Origin: JAVBME01 sp031552765
GTDB taxonomy: Bacteria > Bacillota > Negativicutes > Acidaminococcales > JAISLQ01
Direction of reading: 5' to 3'
Length of the DNA: 64,000 nucleotides
Assembly (NCBI GenBank): GCA_031552765.1
Contig: JAVBME010000006.1
Location: forward strand, 24,431-88,430
The position numbers and the translations under genes are program-made. Below, piece after piece: positions 15,832 to 24,223 of this stretch (its first letter is position 1; every line of letters begins with the position of its first letter). The notes beneath the pieces were generated by a model. It ran no database searches. It saw only the letters and a list, made by a program, of their open reading frames with translations, and was not told the origin of the DNA.

Positions 15832-16521
15832 TTATATATCCATTTTATCCAGTTTGGTCTCTCGTCCTTCTCGCCGTATGCTTTGAGCCTTGTTGAAGCT
15901 TTCTATGAGGGCGCGGTATGGCGGTACTATATGGTCGGTCATGATAGAGGCAAAGTCCATGGCGTCCGGCCTGTTCCAGGTGGACATGATTTCCGACAGC
16001 ACGGCGAAGGTGTCTATCGGCATTGCTCCGGCCTGGGTAATGCGGGCGAGGGTTATATCTGTAGCCATTTTGCTCCAGTTGCCGGAGGCGTCGACCACGC
16101 AGAATACTTTATAGCCCGCTTCCACCGCGCTCAGGGCGGGGAAGGCCATGCACACGCTGGTCAAAGTGCCGGCTATGATAAGCGTTTTGCGTCCGGTTTT
16201 TTTGATAGCTTCTACCCAAGATGGGTTGTCCCAGGCGTTGATTTGCCCGCTGCGCGGGATGTAGATGGCGTCCGGATTGGACTGGTGTATTTCTGGAATG
16301 AGTGGGCCGTTGGGGCCATCAGGCACGGAAGCGGTGGTAAAAGTGGGCAGTTTTGCTAGGTAAGCTACTTTAGCAAGGGCTATGGCGTGTGAACGCAGTA
16401 CCGGCTGGTCAATGTCACGCACCAGTTGGAACAGCCCGCTTTGATGGTCGATGAGCAGCATTACCGTGTCGTCGGGGTCGATCATCCATTTGTTTTTGTC
16501 TACCGCTTTTTTGTCAAACAT
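15832..16521 (-). CDS. isochorismatase-family cysteine hydrolase (YcaC-like)
   Basis: A 229-residue cytoplasmic protein of the isochorismatase-like hydrolase superfamily. The catalytic Asp is in VMLLIDHQSGLF (residues 20-31), and the nucleophile Cys is in IIAGTLTSVCMAFPALSA. The segment RSGQINAWDNP matches YcaC-type members. The natural substrate of YcaC relatives is unknown. It is a single gene flanked by a terminator; the start is preceded by AGGAGGAAA. Confidence 0.87.
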   Translation of the reverse strand: MFDKKAVDKNKWMIDPDDTVMLLIDHQSGLFQLVRDIDQPVLRSHAIALAKVAYLAKLPTFTTASVPDGPNGPLIPEIHQSNPDAIYIPRSGQINAWDNPSWVEAIKKTGRKTLIIAGTLTSVCMAFPALSAVEAGYKVFCVVDASGNWSKMATDITLARITQAGAMPIDTFAVLSEIMSTWNRPDAMDFASIMTDHIVPPYRALIESFNKAQSIRREGRETKLDKMDI

Positions 16522-16578
16522 GTTTTTTCCTCCTCGTATTTTTATTGGTGATACGGGTGGTACAAAAATATGTAAAAC

Positions 16579-17355
16579 TTAATATCGAGCTAGATACTCC
16601 GCCAGATGCCGGGCGAGAGCGGAGACTTCCGGCGTATCCGGCAGGGCGGCCAGGGTCTTTTCTAGGTATCGTTCTTCCCGGAACAGGCGCTTTGAAATGT
16701 CAAAGCTGAGGTCGAACACCCAGGACAGCTTTATCAGCCTCAGGTCGTTGACGTTTTTAATGTCTTTGAGGTCGGCCATACGCCCCGCCATGATATCGGC
16801 GGCTATTTTTTCCGAGATATCCGGCGCTTCCGGCAGGCCAAATTCAAGGACGGGGTTGGGGCGGGTAAAACGCGTGGCGTAGTGCTGAGTGAGTACGCGC
16901 AAAATATCGAGTTTATCGGCATCGCGCACGACCGCGACGAAAGGCTTCTCGTCCCCGGGCAGTTCGGATGGCGGGCAGCGTTTGTTGTGCCAGGCCACAG
17001 CGCTGAGGATGAGGCGCTGTTCTTTGGGGGAAAATATGGACAGGGCGTGTTCTTCTAAAAGAGTCTCGACACCCAGCGCCGCATGGTCGCAGGAAGCAAA
17101 GTCGTTGAATGTTTTATAGCGGGTTATCTGCGGAAAACGCCCGATGTCGTGAAATAATGCTATAACGTGGGCGAGCAGGCGCTCTTCTTCCGGCCAGCCG
17201 AGCGCATTGGTGATTTGGTCGCTATTGGCGCAGACCAGTGCGGTGTGACGCGTTTTCAGCCGGATGTTTTCTTCTATGACGGCGTCGCCGGTCTGGTGGC
17301 GGGCGACGAAAGCGTGGAAAGCTTCTTTGCATTTAGTTAGCCGGTCATTTTTCAT
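16579..17355 (-). CDS. HD-domain phosphohydrolase-like protein
   Basis: A 258-residue cytoplasmic protein with an HD metal-dependent phosphohydrolase core: HVIALFHDIGRFPQ (the HD pair at about residue 88), AALGVETLL preceded by a His-Ala, and VAVVRDADKLDILRV with the last metal-binding Asp. The sequence type belongs to the large unspecific HD group (dNTPase, nucleotide or stress-signal hydrolases). Neighbours give no clue to substrate. Confidence 0.82.
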   Translation of the reverse strand: MKNDRLTKCKEAFHAFVARHQTGDAVIEENIRLKTRHTALVCANSDQITNALGWPEEERLLAHVIALFHDIGRFPQITRYKTFNDFASCDHAALGVETLLEEHALSIFSPKEQRLILSAVAWHNKRCPPSELPGDEKPFVAVVRDADKLDILRVLTQHYATRFTRPNPVLEFGLPEAPDISEKIAADIMAGRMADLKDIKNVNDLRLIKLSWVFDLSFDISKRLFREERYLEKTLAALPDTPEVSALARHLAEYLARY

Positions 17356-17439
17356 GTCAAGGCCTCTTATCGCATATTTATTTGTAGTAAGGTGCTTTTT
17401 ATGGTATTATACCATTATAAAAATCAAGGAGGAAAGTGT

Positions 17440-17913
17440 ATGGGTGAAAAGAAAAACAGCCTGGTCAAGTTTGAGACCAATCGCGGAGATTTTGTGGCGG
17501 AGATTTTTGAAGATAAAGCGCCTGTGACGGCGGAAAATTTTCTTGCTCTGGTAAAGAAGGGCTATTATGACGGGGTGGTATTTCACCGTATCATCGAAGA
17601 CTTCATGATCCAGGGCGGCGACCCGACAGGTACGGGCATGGGCGGCCCCGGCTATACGATAAAGGATGAATTTGGCGAAGGACTGGCCCATGGCGGCAAG
17701 GGTATGCTTTCCATGGCTAACGCCGGGCCGAATACCGGCGGTTCGCAGTTTTTCATTACGCTTGCGGCCACTCCTTGGCTGGATGGGCGGCATGCCATTT
17801 TCGGGCGTATTACCGAAGGCCTCGATATAGTGGAAAAAATAGGAGTTGAACCGACGGGTTTCCAGGACAGGCCGCTTGAAGAAGTGGTCATGACAAAAGT
17901 CAGCGTGCTTTAA
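17440..17913 (+). CDS. cyclophilin-type peptidyl-prolyl cis-trans isomerase
   Basis: A 157-residue cytoplasmic cyclophilin that speeds proline isomerisation in protein folding. The start is the ATG 8 bases after AAGGAGGAA; an upstream ATG in frame at 17392 lacks a site. Motifs are GVVFHRIIEDFMIQGGDP (catalytic Arg) and NTGGSQFFITLAATPWLDG. There is no signal peptide. It is of normal single-domain length. Confidence 0.95.
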   Translation: MGEKKNSLVKFETNRGDFVAEIFEDKAPVTAENFLALVKKGYYDGVVFHRIIEDFMIQGGDPTGTGMGGPGYTIKDEFGEGLAHGGKGMLSMANAGPNTGGSQFFITLAATPWLDGRHAIFGRITEGLDIVEKIGVEPTGFQDRPLEEVVMTKVSVL

Positions 17914-17948
17914 TAAAACGCCGCTTTAAAAACAGAGGAACAAAGACT

Positions 17949-18206
17949 ATGAAAGATGCATATTATGTCTATATGCTTGTGTGCGGCGACAATTCGCTGT
18001 ATACGGGCATTACGAACGACTTGGAAAAACGTGTGGTTACTCATAACCGCGGCGACGGCGGCCACTATACTGCCAGCCGTTTACCCGTAGAGCTTGTATA
18101 TTATGAAAAACACCCTGATAAGTCCAGCGCCCTCAAACGGGAACTGGCGATAAAAGCTCTTAAGCGCAAAGATAAGCTGGCGCTGATCAGCGACTGGGTA
18201 AAATAA
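17949..18206 (+). CDS. GIY-YIG nuclease superfamily protein (YhbQ/UPF0213-like)
   Basis: An 85-residue single-domain protein with the GIY-YIG core: YYVYMLVCGDNSLYTGITND, then the conserved Arg (EKRVVTHN) and Glu (LPVELVYYE), with a basic C-terminal helix. Such stand-alone proteins are assumed to be small endonucleases for DNA damage, but the biology is largely unknown. It lies 35 bp after the cyclophilin gene and just before a strong terminator. Confidence 0.9.
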   Translation: MKDAYYVYMLVCGDNSLYTGITNDLEKRVVTHNRGDGGHYTASRLPVELVYYEKHPDKSSALKRELAIKALKRKDKLALISDWVK

Positions 18207-18213
18207 AAAGCTG

Positions 18214-18249
18214 AAAACAGGGGCGGACGATGTGTCCGCCCCTGTTTTT
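18214..18249 (+). terminator. bidirectional terminator
   Basis: A 15-bp perfect stem (AAAACAGGGGCGGAC / GTCCGCCCCTGTTTT) with a 5-base loop and T/A-runs at both ends, located between convergent genes. Confidence 0.95.
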
Positions 18250-18275
18250 ACCAGAGCTGGTTTGCCAAGGGCGGT

Positions 18276-18671
18276 TTATTCCGCCGCCGCTTCGGTTTCG
18301 GCCTGTTTTACCAGTTTTTCCACCAGAATATCTATTTTTTCTACCTGATACCCGGTGATGCGTTCTACTTCTTCTTTTACCGCTTCGCGGACTTTGCCGA
18401 CAGTCTCGGGTATATTATGGCCGTATATTATGTTTAGTTTGATATCAAAAGACACGGCTGCGGGAGCCGCGGTCTCTTCCGCGCCTTCCGCCGGCGTTTC
18501 GGATTTTTTGACATGTATTTGCGGCGCTACTTTTTCAGCTACGCTTTTGGCTATGGCGGCAAGCACATTTTTCTGGCCCGCGCCGGTTACCACATTTTCA
18601 ACTTTGGCGGTAGCTATCTTCACCAGTTCGACAAAAACTTCCTCGCTTATGATTGTTCTTCCTGCAACCAT
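18276..18671 (-). CDS. Asp23/Gls24 family envelope stress protein
   Basis: A 131-residue protein of the alkaline-shock (Asp23/YloU) family: ISEEVFVELVKIATAKVENV at the N-terminus and LNIIYGHNIPETVGKVREAV in the second half. A disordered Ala/Glu-rich insert of about 25 residues (SETPAEGAEETAAPA) separates two halves of the domain, longer than in most Gls24 proteins. Members associate with the membrane and cell envelope stress. It is a single gene with GGGGGAT before its ATG. Confidence 0.87.
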   Translation of the reverse strand: MVAGRTIISEEVFVELVKIATAKVENVVTGAGQKNVLAAIAKSVAEKVAPQIHVKKSETPAEGAEETAAPAAVSFDIKLNIIYGHNIPETVGKVREAVKEEVERITGYQVEKIDILVEKLVKQAETEAAAE

Positions 18672-18865
18672 TATAAAATCCCCCTTCCCAAAATCTTATA
18701 TTTATAATTCGACATTATTTTGAAAAAACCTTTGATGTCAATGATGATAAAATATATGCAACTACGGCAGGAGAAATAGCGGCCAGCCGCGAAATAGCAT
18801 TACAGCATAATTTTTTGCAAAATTGCTGCCGCCGGGCATGCGAAAAAAACTTTTGAGGTGATTTG
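18672..18865. other. intergenic region between divergent asp23-like and lipase genes
   Basis: It holds promoters in both directions by position, but no convincing operator, small RNA or gene was seen. Confidence 0.5.
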
Positions 18866-20254
18866 ATGATATTTATAAGGTGTTTATGTTTGGCATTATG
18901 TTTATGCTTACCGGGCTTTACGGCCGAAGCGGTGCGCCCGGCGCCGGCAGGCGGCGCCGAACGCTATGAAGAAGCGCTGTTTGTTTACGGTACGGCTAAT
19001 GCCTGCCTGGCTAGTTATGAGGATAAAGTAGGCAATACTTTTTACCGCTTTTTGCAGGAAGACGGCTGGCGGGTGCAGCGGTATGATGTGGATAACCAGC
19101 TGTTTGACACCAATATTTTCGTCGCTTATAAATATGACGACAAAAAGGGTGAAAACGCTTACGTGATGTCTTTTCGCGGCACGGTCAACAATAAAGACGT
19201 CGATGCCGACGTGCGTTTTGGCCGGATACTATTTAAAGGCGACAGCATAGAGTCGTTTAAGGCTAATGCGCAGAGCCCTGACGTACCTAAAGCTATGCCC
19301 GCTGTGCACAGAGGTTTTTTCCAGTATGCCATGATGGGTTTTGAAGTAAAGGCCATGGATAAGGATGGCGGCCAAATGCGTCCGCTTTATGAAATCGTAA
19401 GAGATGACCCCAAGGCGCGCCTGATAGTGACAGGGCACAGCCTCGGCGGCGGGGCGGCAACTATTTTTGCCGCAGCGCTGTTGGATATCGGCGTCCCGAA
19501 GGAAAAGATCACGGTGGTCACTTTTGGCGCCCCGGCGCCCGGGGATATCGAGTTTTCGCAAAAATACAACCCTCAGATGGATCTAATCAGGGTGTATAGT
19601 TCCTACGACCCGGTACCGGGAAGTTTGCAAAGCGTACGGCACGGTTATGTGCAGTTCGGTCGTCCGCTGGTTTTGAATGCGGACGCCAGGTTCAAGACCA
19701 TACAGCATAGTATGGAAAACTACGCCGACCTGTCCGGCAAATATTTCTATGATGTAAGAAAACGCGAAATAGCGGAAAAAAACATCCCCGACAATGTCAA
19801 CAGCCGTGACGGCGGTCCGGGCGGCATAGTTGCCGTTGTTACTACTTGCTCGCGCGATACGTCAAGGATGCTCGACTTTTACTATGTCCACCAGAACATG
19901 CTGGATATCTACCGGAGAAGCTTCATCAGCTACCGCGTGATCGAGCAGTGCCAGATAGACATCAGCAGGGTGGCTGCGGAAGACCTGGCCAGGTCGGTAG
20001 GGGCGGACTACCTCTTGCTGGCGACGATAGATATCGACCGCGACCGCAATTCTTTTAGCTGGATAGTGGGGCTGACGCAAAACGTATTTAAAGTGGGCGA
20101 TAGCTCGCTGGTGTCAGGTACTACTTTTAGCAGCAAGATAAAATCTGACGGCAGTTTTTTCCAGACCAGCGCCTACAATGTATTTAGGTCTGTAGAGGCG
20201 CTTAACGCGGTCGGCGTAAAATGGGTCCGACCTCTGGCTCCACAGGTGGAATGA
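18866..20254 (+). CDS. secreted class 3 lipase-like alpha/beta hydrolase with an extra C-terminal domain
   Basis: A 462-residue exported protein. The ATG at 18866, 5-6 bases after GAGGTG, is preferred to the TTG just before it. The signal peptide covers about residues 1-22 (CLCLALCLCLPGFTAEA). Residues 30-300 are a lipase class 3 (Mbeg1/fungal lipase-like) fold: MSFRGTVNNKDVDADVRF and the nucleophile elbow VTGHSLGGGAATIFAAALLD with Ser at about residue 194, then Asp in SSYDPVPG and a His in IQHSM. Residues 320-462 are an uncharacterised domain. Its 3' end overlaps the convergent GH26 gene by 53 bp. Confidence 0.82.
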   Translation: MIFIRCLCLALCLCLPGFTAEAVRPAPAGGAERYEEALFVYGTANACLASYEDKVGNTFYRFLQEDGWRVQRYDVDNQLFDTNIFVAYKYDDKKGENAYVMSFRGTVNNKDVDADVRFGRILFKGDSIESFKANAQSPDVPKAMPAVHRGFFQYAMMGFEVKAMDKDGGQMRPLYEIVRDDPKARLIVTGHSLGGGAATIFAAALLDIGVPKEKITVVTFGAPAPGDIEFSQKYNPQMDLIRVYSSYDPVPGSLQSVRHGYVQFGRPLVLNADARFKTIQHSMENYADLSGKYFYDVRKREIAEKNIPDNVNSRDGGPGGIVAVVTTCSRDTSRMLDFYYVHQNMLDIYRRSFISYRVIEQCQIDISRVAAEDLARSVGADYLLLATIDIDRDRNSFSWIVGLTQNVFKVGDSSLVSGTTFSSKIKSDGSFFQTSAYNVFRSVEALNAVGVKWVRPLAPQVE

Positions 20255-21833
20255 ATTTGACTTTTGAAGGGTAGTTTTTCAGCCCTTCTTTCATAGCTAA
20301 AGTTACTTCGGGCGAGTCATCTATAAGATACACTCGCCCGGGGTTGCCGTTTTTGTCGTAGTCAACGCCGTGCCACCAGACAGCTACTTTGATGTTGGGA
20401 TAATTTCCTATATCTTTGAACATGTCGTTTATCCAGGCGGCTTTGTCGCCGCCGACCGAGTTGGAAGAAAACTCGGTGATCATAAAAGGTTTATCGAAAA
20501 GGGCGAGGTAATCGTGGTATAAAGGAGCGTATATTTCATTGAACGTACGCCATTTTTCGCCGGAAAAGTAGGTGCCGTTGTTGTAGCCGGTCAGGCCGAC
20601 GACGTCGACGTATTCGTCGCCCGGATAGTAGGCCATGGCATTGTTCCAGGCAAAGTCCGGCAGGGACACGTCGTGCGGGTTCCATACCCAGATGAGGTTG
20701 TCCACCCCTTCGGCGTCAAATACGGCGCGTATATAGCGCCAGAGTTCTTTGTAGATACTGGTGTCGCGAGCGGTGTAAAAGGCGCTGTACCAGCACCAGT
20801 CGCCATTCATCTCGTTATTTAAACGGAAAAGCACAGGTTTGCCAAAGGCTTTTAAGTCTTGGGCATATTTTTTTAGATATTCGTCATAGTCGCCATTGAG
20901 TATTTTGTAAGACACGGCGGCGCTGGCCGTGCTGGACGCCCAGAGGGCGTTGGCGTTGGTCTTATGGATGGTAGCCATGGTAAGTTCTACTATACGGTCG
21001 TTTTCCGCGGCCTTCTCCAACTGGCGGAGCGGCAGCGGCTCATCCATAGTTTGGTAACGCAAAAGTACTTTGAAGCGGTAATCGAGCGCTTTTTCCTTTT
21101 CCTCCAATTGGTGGAAAACCTGCGGTGCGGAGTATTCAAACAGGCCCCAGGTCAGGGTGGCGTTTTTGCCGAAAAGCTCGTCGAAGGCGGAGCGGGTAGC
21201 TTGGTTCATGGTAGTCGTGCTGGGTTTGTTTTCTTTAAAGTTGCGCGCTATGCCCTGTGGCGAGATAAAAGAAAAACTGCCTGTGATGGTGTCGCCGCGC
21301 GAGCCGATAGGTTCACTGGATTTGAGGATTATAGTATATATCTTTTGGCTGGTACGCCTTATGGCCGTAGCCTGGTAATAATTTTTGTCGTTTTCGACGC
21401 GGGCCAGCTTGGCGCGCTGCCAGCGTGTCGTATGCCCGCCGCCCATCGCATAATCGGCGGTCACCGCGTGCAGGCCGCCTTTATATAAAAAGCTGTTGCT
21501 ATAAAACACATAGTCGGAAAAACTGGCGCTGTTATTTGTCAGATCGTCGTAATATACCTCTACTGTAAGGCCGGGCGAAGTAAAAACAGTGCAAAAAGCC
21601 GACAAGCTGATGTCTACCCGGCTGCCTTTAGGGACTAGCATCTGGTAGCCGCGAGGGTAGTCGCTGAACCGTTCATAGCTGGCGCTGTAGTCGGTAAGGC
21701 TGTGGATGGTATTCCCTGGCGAGGCCGCCACCGGCACGGCGCTGAGGCTGCCGTTGACATAATATCGCGCGGCGGCGGCCGGTTGGCAAAAAAACAGCAG
21801 CAAAAAGCAAATAGAGGCTGAGATAAGTTTCAT
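20202..21833 (-). CDS. exported glycoside hydrolase family 26 (beta-mannanase-like)
   Basis: A 543-residue secreted protein. The start is set at the ATG preceded by GGAGTG and followed by a clear signal peptide (LISASICFLLLFFCQPAAAA). Residues about 25-200 form an N-terminal beta domain; the catalytic TIM barrel occupies about 215-530. The acid/base Glu is in LFRLNNEMNGDWCWY; GH26 members usually have His where this has Asn two positions before Glu. The nucleophile Glu is in KPFMITEFSSNS. WVWNPHDVSLP is another typical block. It may degrade beta-mannan or a mixed beta-glucan, or process its own envelope or capsule polymer. Confidence 0.8.
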   Translation of the reverse strand: MKLISASICFLLLFFCQPAAAARYYVNGSLSAVPVAASPGNTIHSLTDYSASYERFSDYPRGYQMLVPKGSRVDISLSAFCTVFTSPGLTVEVYYDDLTNNSASFSDYVFYSNSFLYKGGLHAVTADYAMGGGHTTRWQRAKLARVENDKNYYQATAIRRTSQKIYTIILKSSEPIGSRGDTITGSFSFISPQGIARNFKENKPSTTTMNQATRSAFDELFGKNATLTWGLFEYSAPQVFHQLEEKEKALDYRFKVLLRYQTMDEPLPLRQLEKAAENDRIVELTMATIHKTNANALWASSTASAAVSYKILNGDYDEYLKKYAQDLKAFGKPVLFRLNNEMNGDWCWYSAFYTARDTSIYKELWRYIRAVFDAEGVDNLIWVWNPHDVSLPDFAWNNAMAYYPGDEYVDVVGLTGYNNGTYFSGEKWRTFNEIYAPLYHDYLALFDKPFMITEFSSNSVGGDKAAWINDMFKDIGNYPNIKVAVWWHGVDYDKNGNPGRVYLIDDSPEVTLAMKEGLKNYPSKVKFIPPVEPEVGPILRRPR

Positions 21834-21891
21834 GTGTACACTCCTTTTTATGTGAGATTTGAGTGAATAAACTACGGATAATGGTGGTGCT

Positions 21892-22566
21892 ATGTCTTCC
21901 CGCAATATTTTCCTCGATTGTTTGCGTTCAGCGGCGATACTGCTCATGGCGGTTTTCCACCTGGCCTATGACCTTGAGGCGTTTTACGGTTTTCCCATAG
22001 GTTACAGTGAAGGCGCCTGGCATGTGCTCAATGTTTTTACCGCGGCTTTATTCATCACGGTCGCAGGCTGGTCGGCTGGGGCCGGCCTGGCCAAACGTCA
22101 CGTCCGGCGCGGCTTGAAGCTGCTGGCCGCGGCTACCCTGGTCAGCGTTGCCACCTATATATTCGATCCAGGTAATTATGTCCGTTTTGGGATATTGCAT
22201 TTTCTTGCGGCGACGGCGTTTTTATCGCCTGTTCTTGTCAAAGCGGACGGCAAGGCGTTGCTGTTGCTGGCCTTTTCATCGGCCGTAGCGGGGCGGTTTG
22301 TTCCAGAAATAGAGGCAGCCGGGCCATGGCTGTTGCCGTTTGGCATCATGCCGGACGGTTTTGCCAGCATGGACTACTATCCGCTTTTTCCTTGGCTGCT
22401 TTTTTATATAGCGGGAGTGCTCATCGGACGCGCCCAGGGCGCGCCGCAAGTGGCGGAAAAGCGGTTTTTACGCGTTTTGGCCCTGCCGGGGAGGTATTCT
22501 CTTTTTATTTACCTTGTCCATCAGCCGCTTATCTTATTGGTTTTAGCGGTAATCTTGCCAAAATAA
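21892..22566 (+). CDS. DUF1624/HGSNAT-like acyltransferase membrane protein
   Basis: A 224-residue membrane protein with about 7 helices. The N-terminal LDCLRSAAILLMAVFHLAYD is the DUF1624 signature, with the His at about residue 23 corresponding to the acetyl-accepting residue region of eukaryotic heparan-alpha-glucosaminide acetyltransferase. The last helix (SLFIYLVHQPLILLVL) also fits acyltransferase-3-like layout. The bacterial function is unproven. It diverges from the GH26 gene, with 58 bp between starts. Confidence 0.82.
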   Translation: MSSRNIFLDCLRSAAILLMAVFHLAYDLEAFYGFPIGYSEGAWHVLNVFTAALFITVAGWSAGAGLAKRHVRRGLKLLAAATLVSVATYIFDPGNYVRFGILHFLAATAFLSPVLVKADGKALLLLAFSSAVAGRFVPEIEAAGPWLLPFGIMPDGFASMDYYPLFPWLLFYIAGVLIGRAQGAPQVAEKRFLRVLALPGRYSLFIYLVHQPLILLVLAVILPK

Positions 22567-22585
22567 AAATAGGGGGAATTTGCAG

Positions 22586-23347
22586 ATGATAAAAAATATT
22601 GTCAGGAATGTATTTTTAGGCCTTGTTTTTAGCCTGCTGATCATTTTGCCGCAAAAAAGCGGAGAGTGCTTCGTTACAGTCAAATACCAGGATGTGCCTT
22701 TGAAATTTTCTGCCATCCGCGTGCCGCAAGCGCTCTATGTAAGCGAATATGACTTTACGCCTTTGGCGGAAAAATATTCTGGCACTGTTAGTGAATCTGA
22801 CAGGAAGACGCTGGAAAATATAAAAGTATACCAAATGGCGATAAATGACGGGGGCGTTTACCGCACGGCCCTGTTTGCGTATTGGCTTACCGACGAGAGG
22901 GCGGACAGAGGAGACGAGAAGGATTTTGCCGAGCCGATAAGTGCTGAGCGCCGGCAAAAAATATTAAAAGAGCAGGCTGATGTGAGAGCATCTCTGGAAG
23001 AGGTTGCCGGGAAAGGGCAAGCGTTCTGGGCCGAATTGCGCAAGCAGGGCAAAATGAGGAAGGTGGACTTCTTTGGCGCCGCCAGATTCAGTATGCCGCA
23101 TGTATTGGCTTTTGAAATGCCGGATGTGGAGTTTTTTACTATCGACAACAAACAGGCTTATGCGGCAAGCTTCCGGGCTATGGTCGACTGGAGCGGCATA
23201 TTCATGATGGGCTACATCAAGGGCTATGCTTTTAGGTATGACGAGAAGATAGCGGTAGCGGCTTTTATCACGGCCGATGGCGAACGGGAATTTTGGACGG
23301 ATATTTTTGACCACGGCATACGCAATATAAAATTTACGGCTAAATAA
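22586..23347 (+). CDS. exported protein of unknown function
   Basis: A 253-residue protein starting at the ATG 8 bases after AGGGGGAA (the TTG six bases upstream is less likely). Residues 4-25 are a signal peptide (IVRNVFLGLVFSLLIILP). The mature region contains alternating polar strands and a central Lys/Glu-rich helix; no family is recognised. It is 19 bp downstream of the DUF1624 gene and co-oriented, so it may belong to the same envelope function. Confidence 0.65.
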   Translation: MIKNIVRNVFLGLVFSLLIILPQKSGECFVTVKYQDVPLKFSAIRVPQALYVSEYDFTPLAEKYSGTVSESDRKTLENIKVYQMAINDGGVYRTALFAYWLTDERADRGDEKDFAEPISAERRQKILKEQADVRASLEEVAGKGQAFWAELRKQGKMRKVDFFGAARFSMPHVLAFEMPDVEFFTIDNKQAYAASFRAMVDWSGIFMMGYIKGYAFRYDEKIAVAAFITADGEREFWTDIFDHGIRNIKFTAK

Positions 23348-23355
23348 AGTAGTGT

Positions 23356-23386
23356 AAAACGGCGGGCGATGATGCCCGCCGTTTTT
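23356..23386 (+). terminator. bidirectional terminator
   Basis: A stem AAAACGGCGGGC / GCCCGCCGTTTTT with a 6-base loop; it ends the exported-protein gene and, from the other side, the Crp/Fnr gene. Confidence 0.93.
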
Positions 23387-23395
23387 GTTCTATAC

Positions 23396-24094
23396 CTAGA
23401 GTTTGCGGTTAGCGCCGTTTTTGCTATAGCCGGAAAGTTTATCCGGGTCAAAAGACAGGCGGTTTTTATCAAGGTCGATAAAGCCGTCTTTTTTCATACC
23501 CATCAAGAGGCGGGTAAGCGTTTCTCTGGTCGTTCCCAGCATGCTGGCCAGTTCTTGGCGGGTAGGCGGTAGGTCGATATGGCACAGTCCTCCGGTAAAG
23601 ACAGACCCGCTTTCCTTGGCCTTCTGGTAAAGGAAATTACACAGGCGGTCGGTCACATTGTCGAGCGCCAGCGCTTTGTTTTTGTTTTGCGCGTCATACA
23701 GGCGTTTAGCCAGTACTTTTATCACCTGGATGCCCAGTTGGGGGTGCTTTTCGATAAGGCGCTCAAGCGCGGACGAGGGCACACAGCCGATGGCGCTTTC
23801 CTTGCTGGCGGCGGCGGTGGCCGGGTATGGTAGGTCGGTAAAAAGTACTACCTCGGCGAAAGCGTCGCCTGGCTGGATCAGGCACACCGTGTGTTCGGCG
23901 CCTTTGTCGGAGATTTTACTTATCTTTATTTCGCCGCTCAGTAAAATGAATATGCCCCGGCTGTCTTCCCCTTCCTGAAAGAGTATTTCGCCGGAAGAAA
24001 GTTTTTTCATTTTTACCAAAGCGGCGACTTCCGACAGCTGCGCATCGGAGAGTGCGGCGAAAAGAGGCAGGTTTTTCAAGGCATGGTTGAGCAT
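23396..24094 (-). CDS. Crp/Fnr-family transcription regulator, probably HcpR-like
   Basis: A 232-residue regulator. Residues 15-130 form the cyclic-nucleotide-binding-like barrel (GEILFQEGEDSRGIFILLSG), then the long dimer helix, and the C-terminal winged helix includes PPTRQELASMLGTTRETLTR. The recognition helix has the R-E-T-x-x-R pattern of E. coli CRP, which contacts TGTGA. No Cys cluster for an Fnr-type iron-sulfur centre is visible. It lies divergently from hcp, with a perfect TGTGA-N6-TCACA palindrome 21 bp upstream of its own start, so autoregulation and control of hcp are inferred. Confidence 0.88.
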   Translation of the reverse strand: MLNHALKNLPLFAALSDAQLSEVAALVKMKKLSSGEILFQEGEDSRGIFILLSGEIKISKISDKGAEHTVCLIQPGDAFAEVVLFTDLPYPATAAASKESAIGCVPSSALERLIEKHPQLGIQVIKVLAKRLYDAQNKNKALALDNVTDRLCNFLYQKAKESGSVFTGGLCHIDLPPTRQELASMLGTTRETLTRLLMGMKKDGFIDLDKNRLSFDPDKLSGYSKNGANRKL

Positions 24095-24114
24095 TGTAAA
24101 TACCTCGTAAAAAG

Positions 24115-24130
24115 TGTGATTTGCATCACA
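24115..24130. promoter_or_regulatory. Crp/Fnr-type operator between the regulator gene and hcp
   Basis: The sequence TGTGATTTGCATCACA is a perfect TGTGA-N6-TCACA palindrome. If the TATATT at 24152-24157 is the -10 of hcp, the start would be near 24164 and the centre of the operator near -41.5, the classic class II activator position. This spacing is calculated from the sequence; the -10 choice is inference. Confidence 0.85.
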
Positions 24131-24223
24131 GATATTTATTCTTTTTTATTCTATATTAAGAACAAGATACTTTATTACCATTTTAATACAAAACACTAAA
24201 AAAGCCAAAGGGGGAGAAAAACA

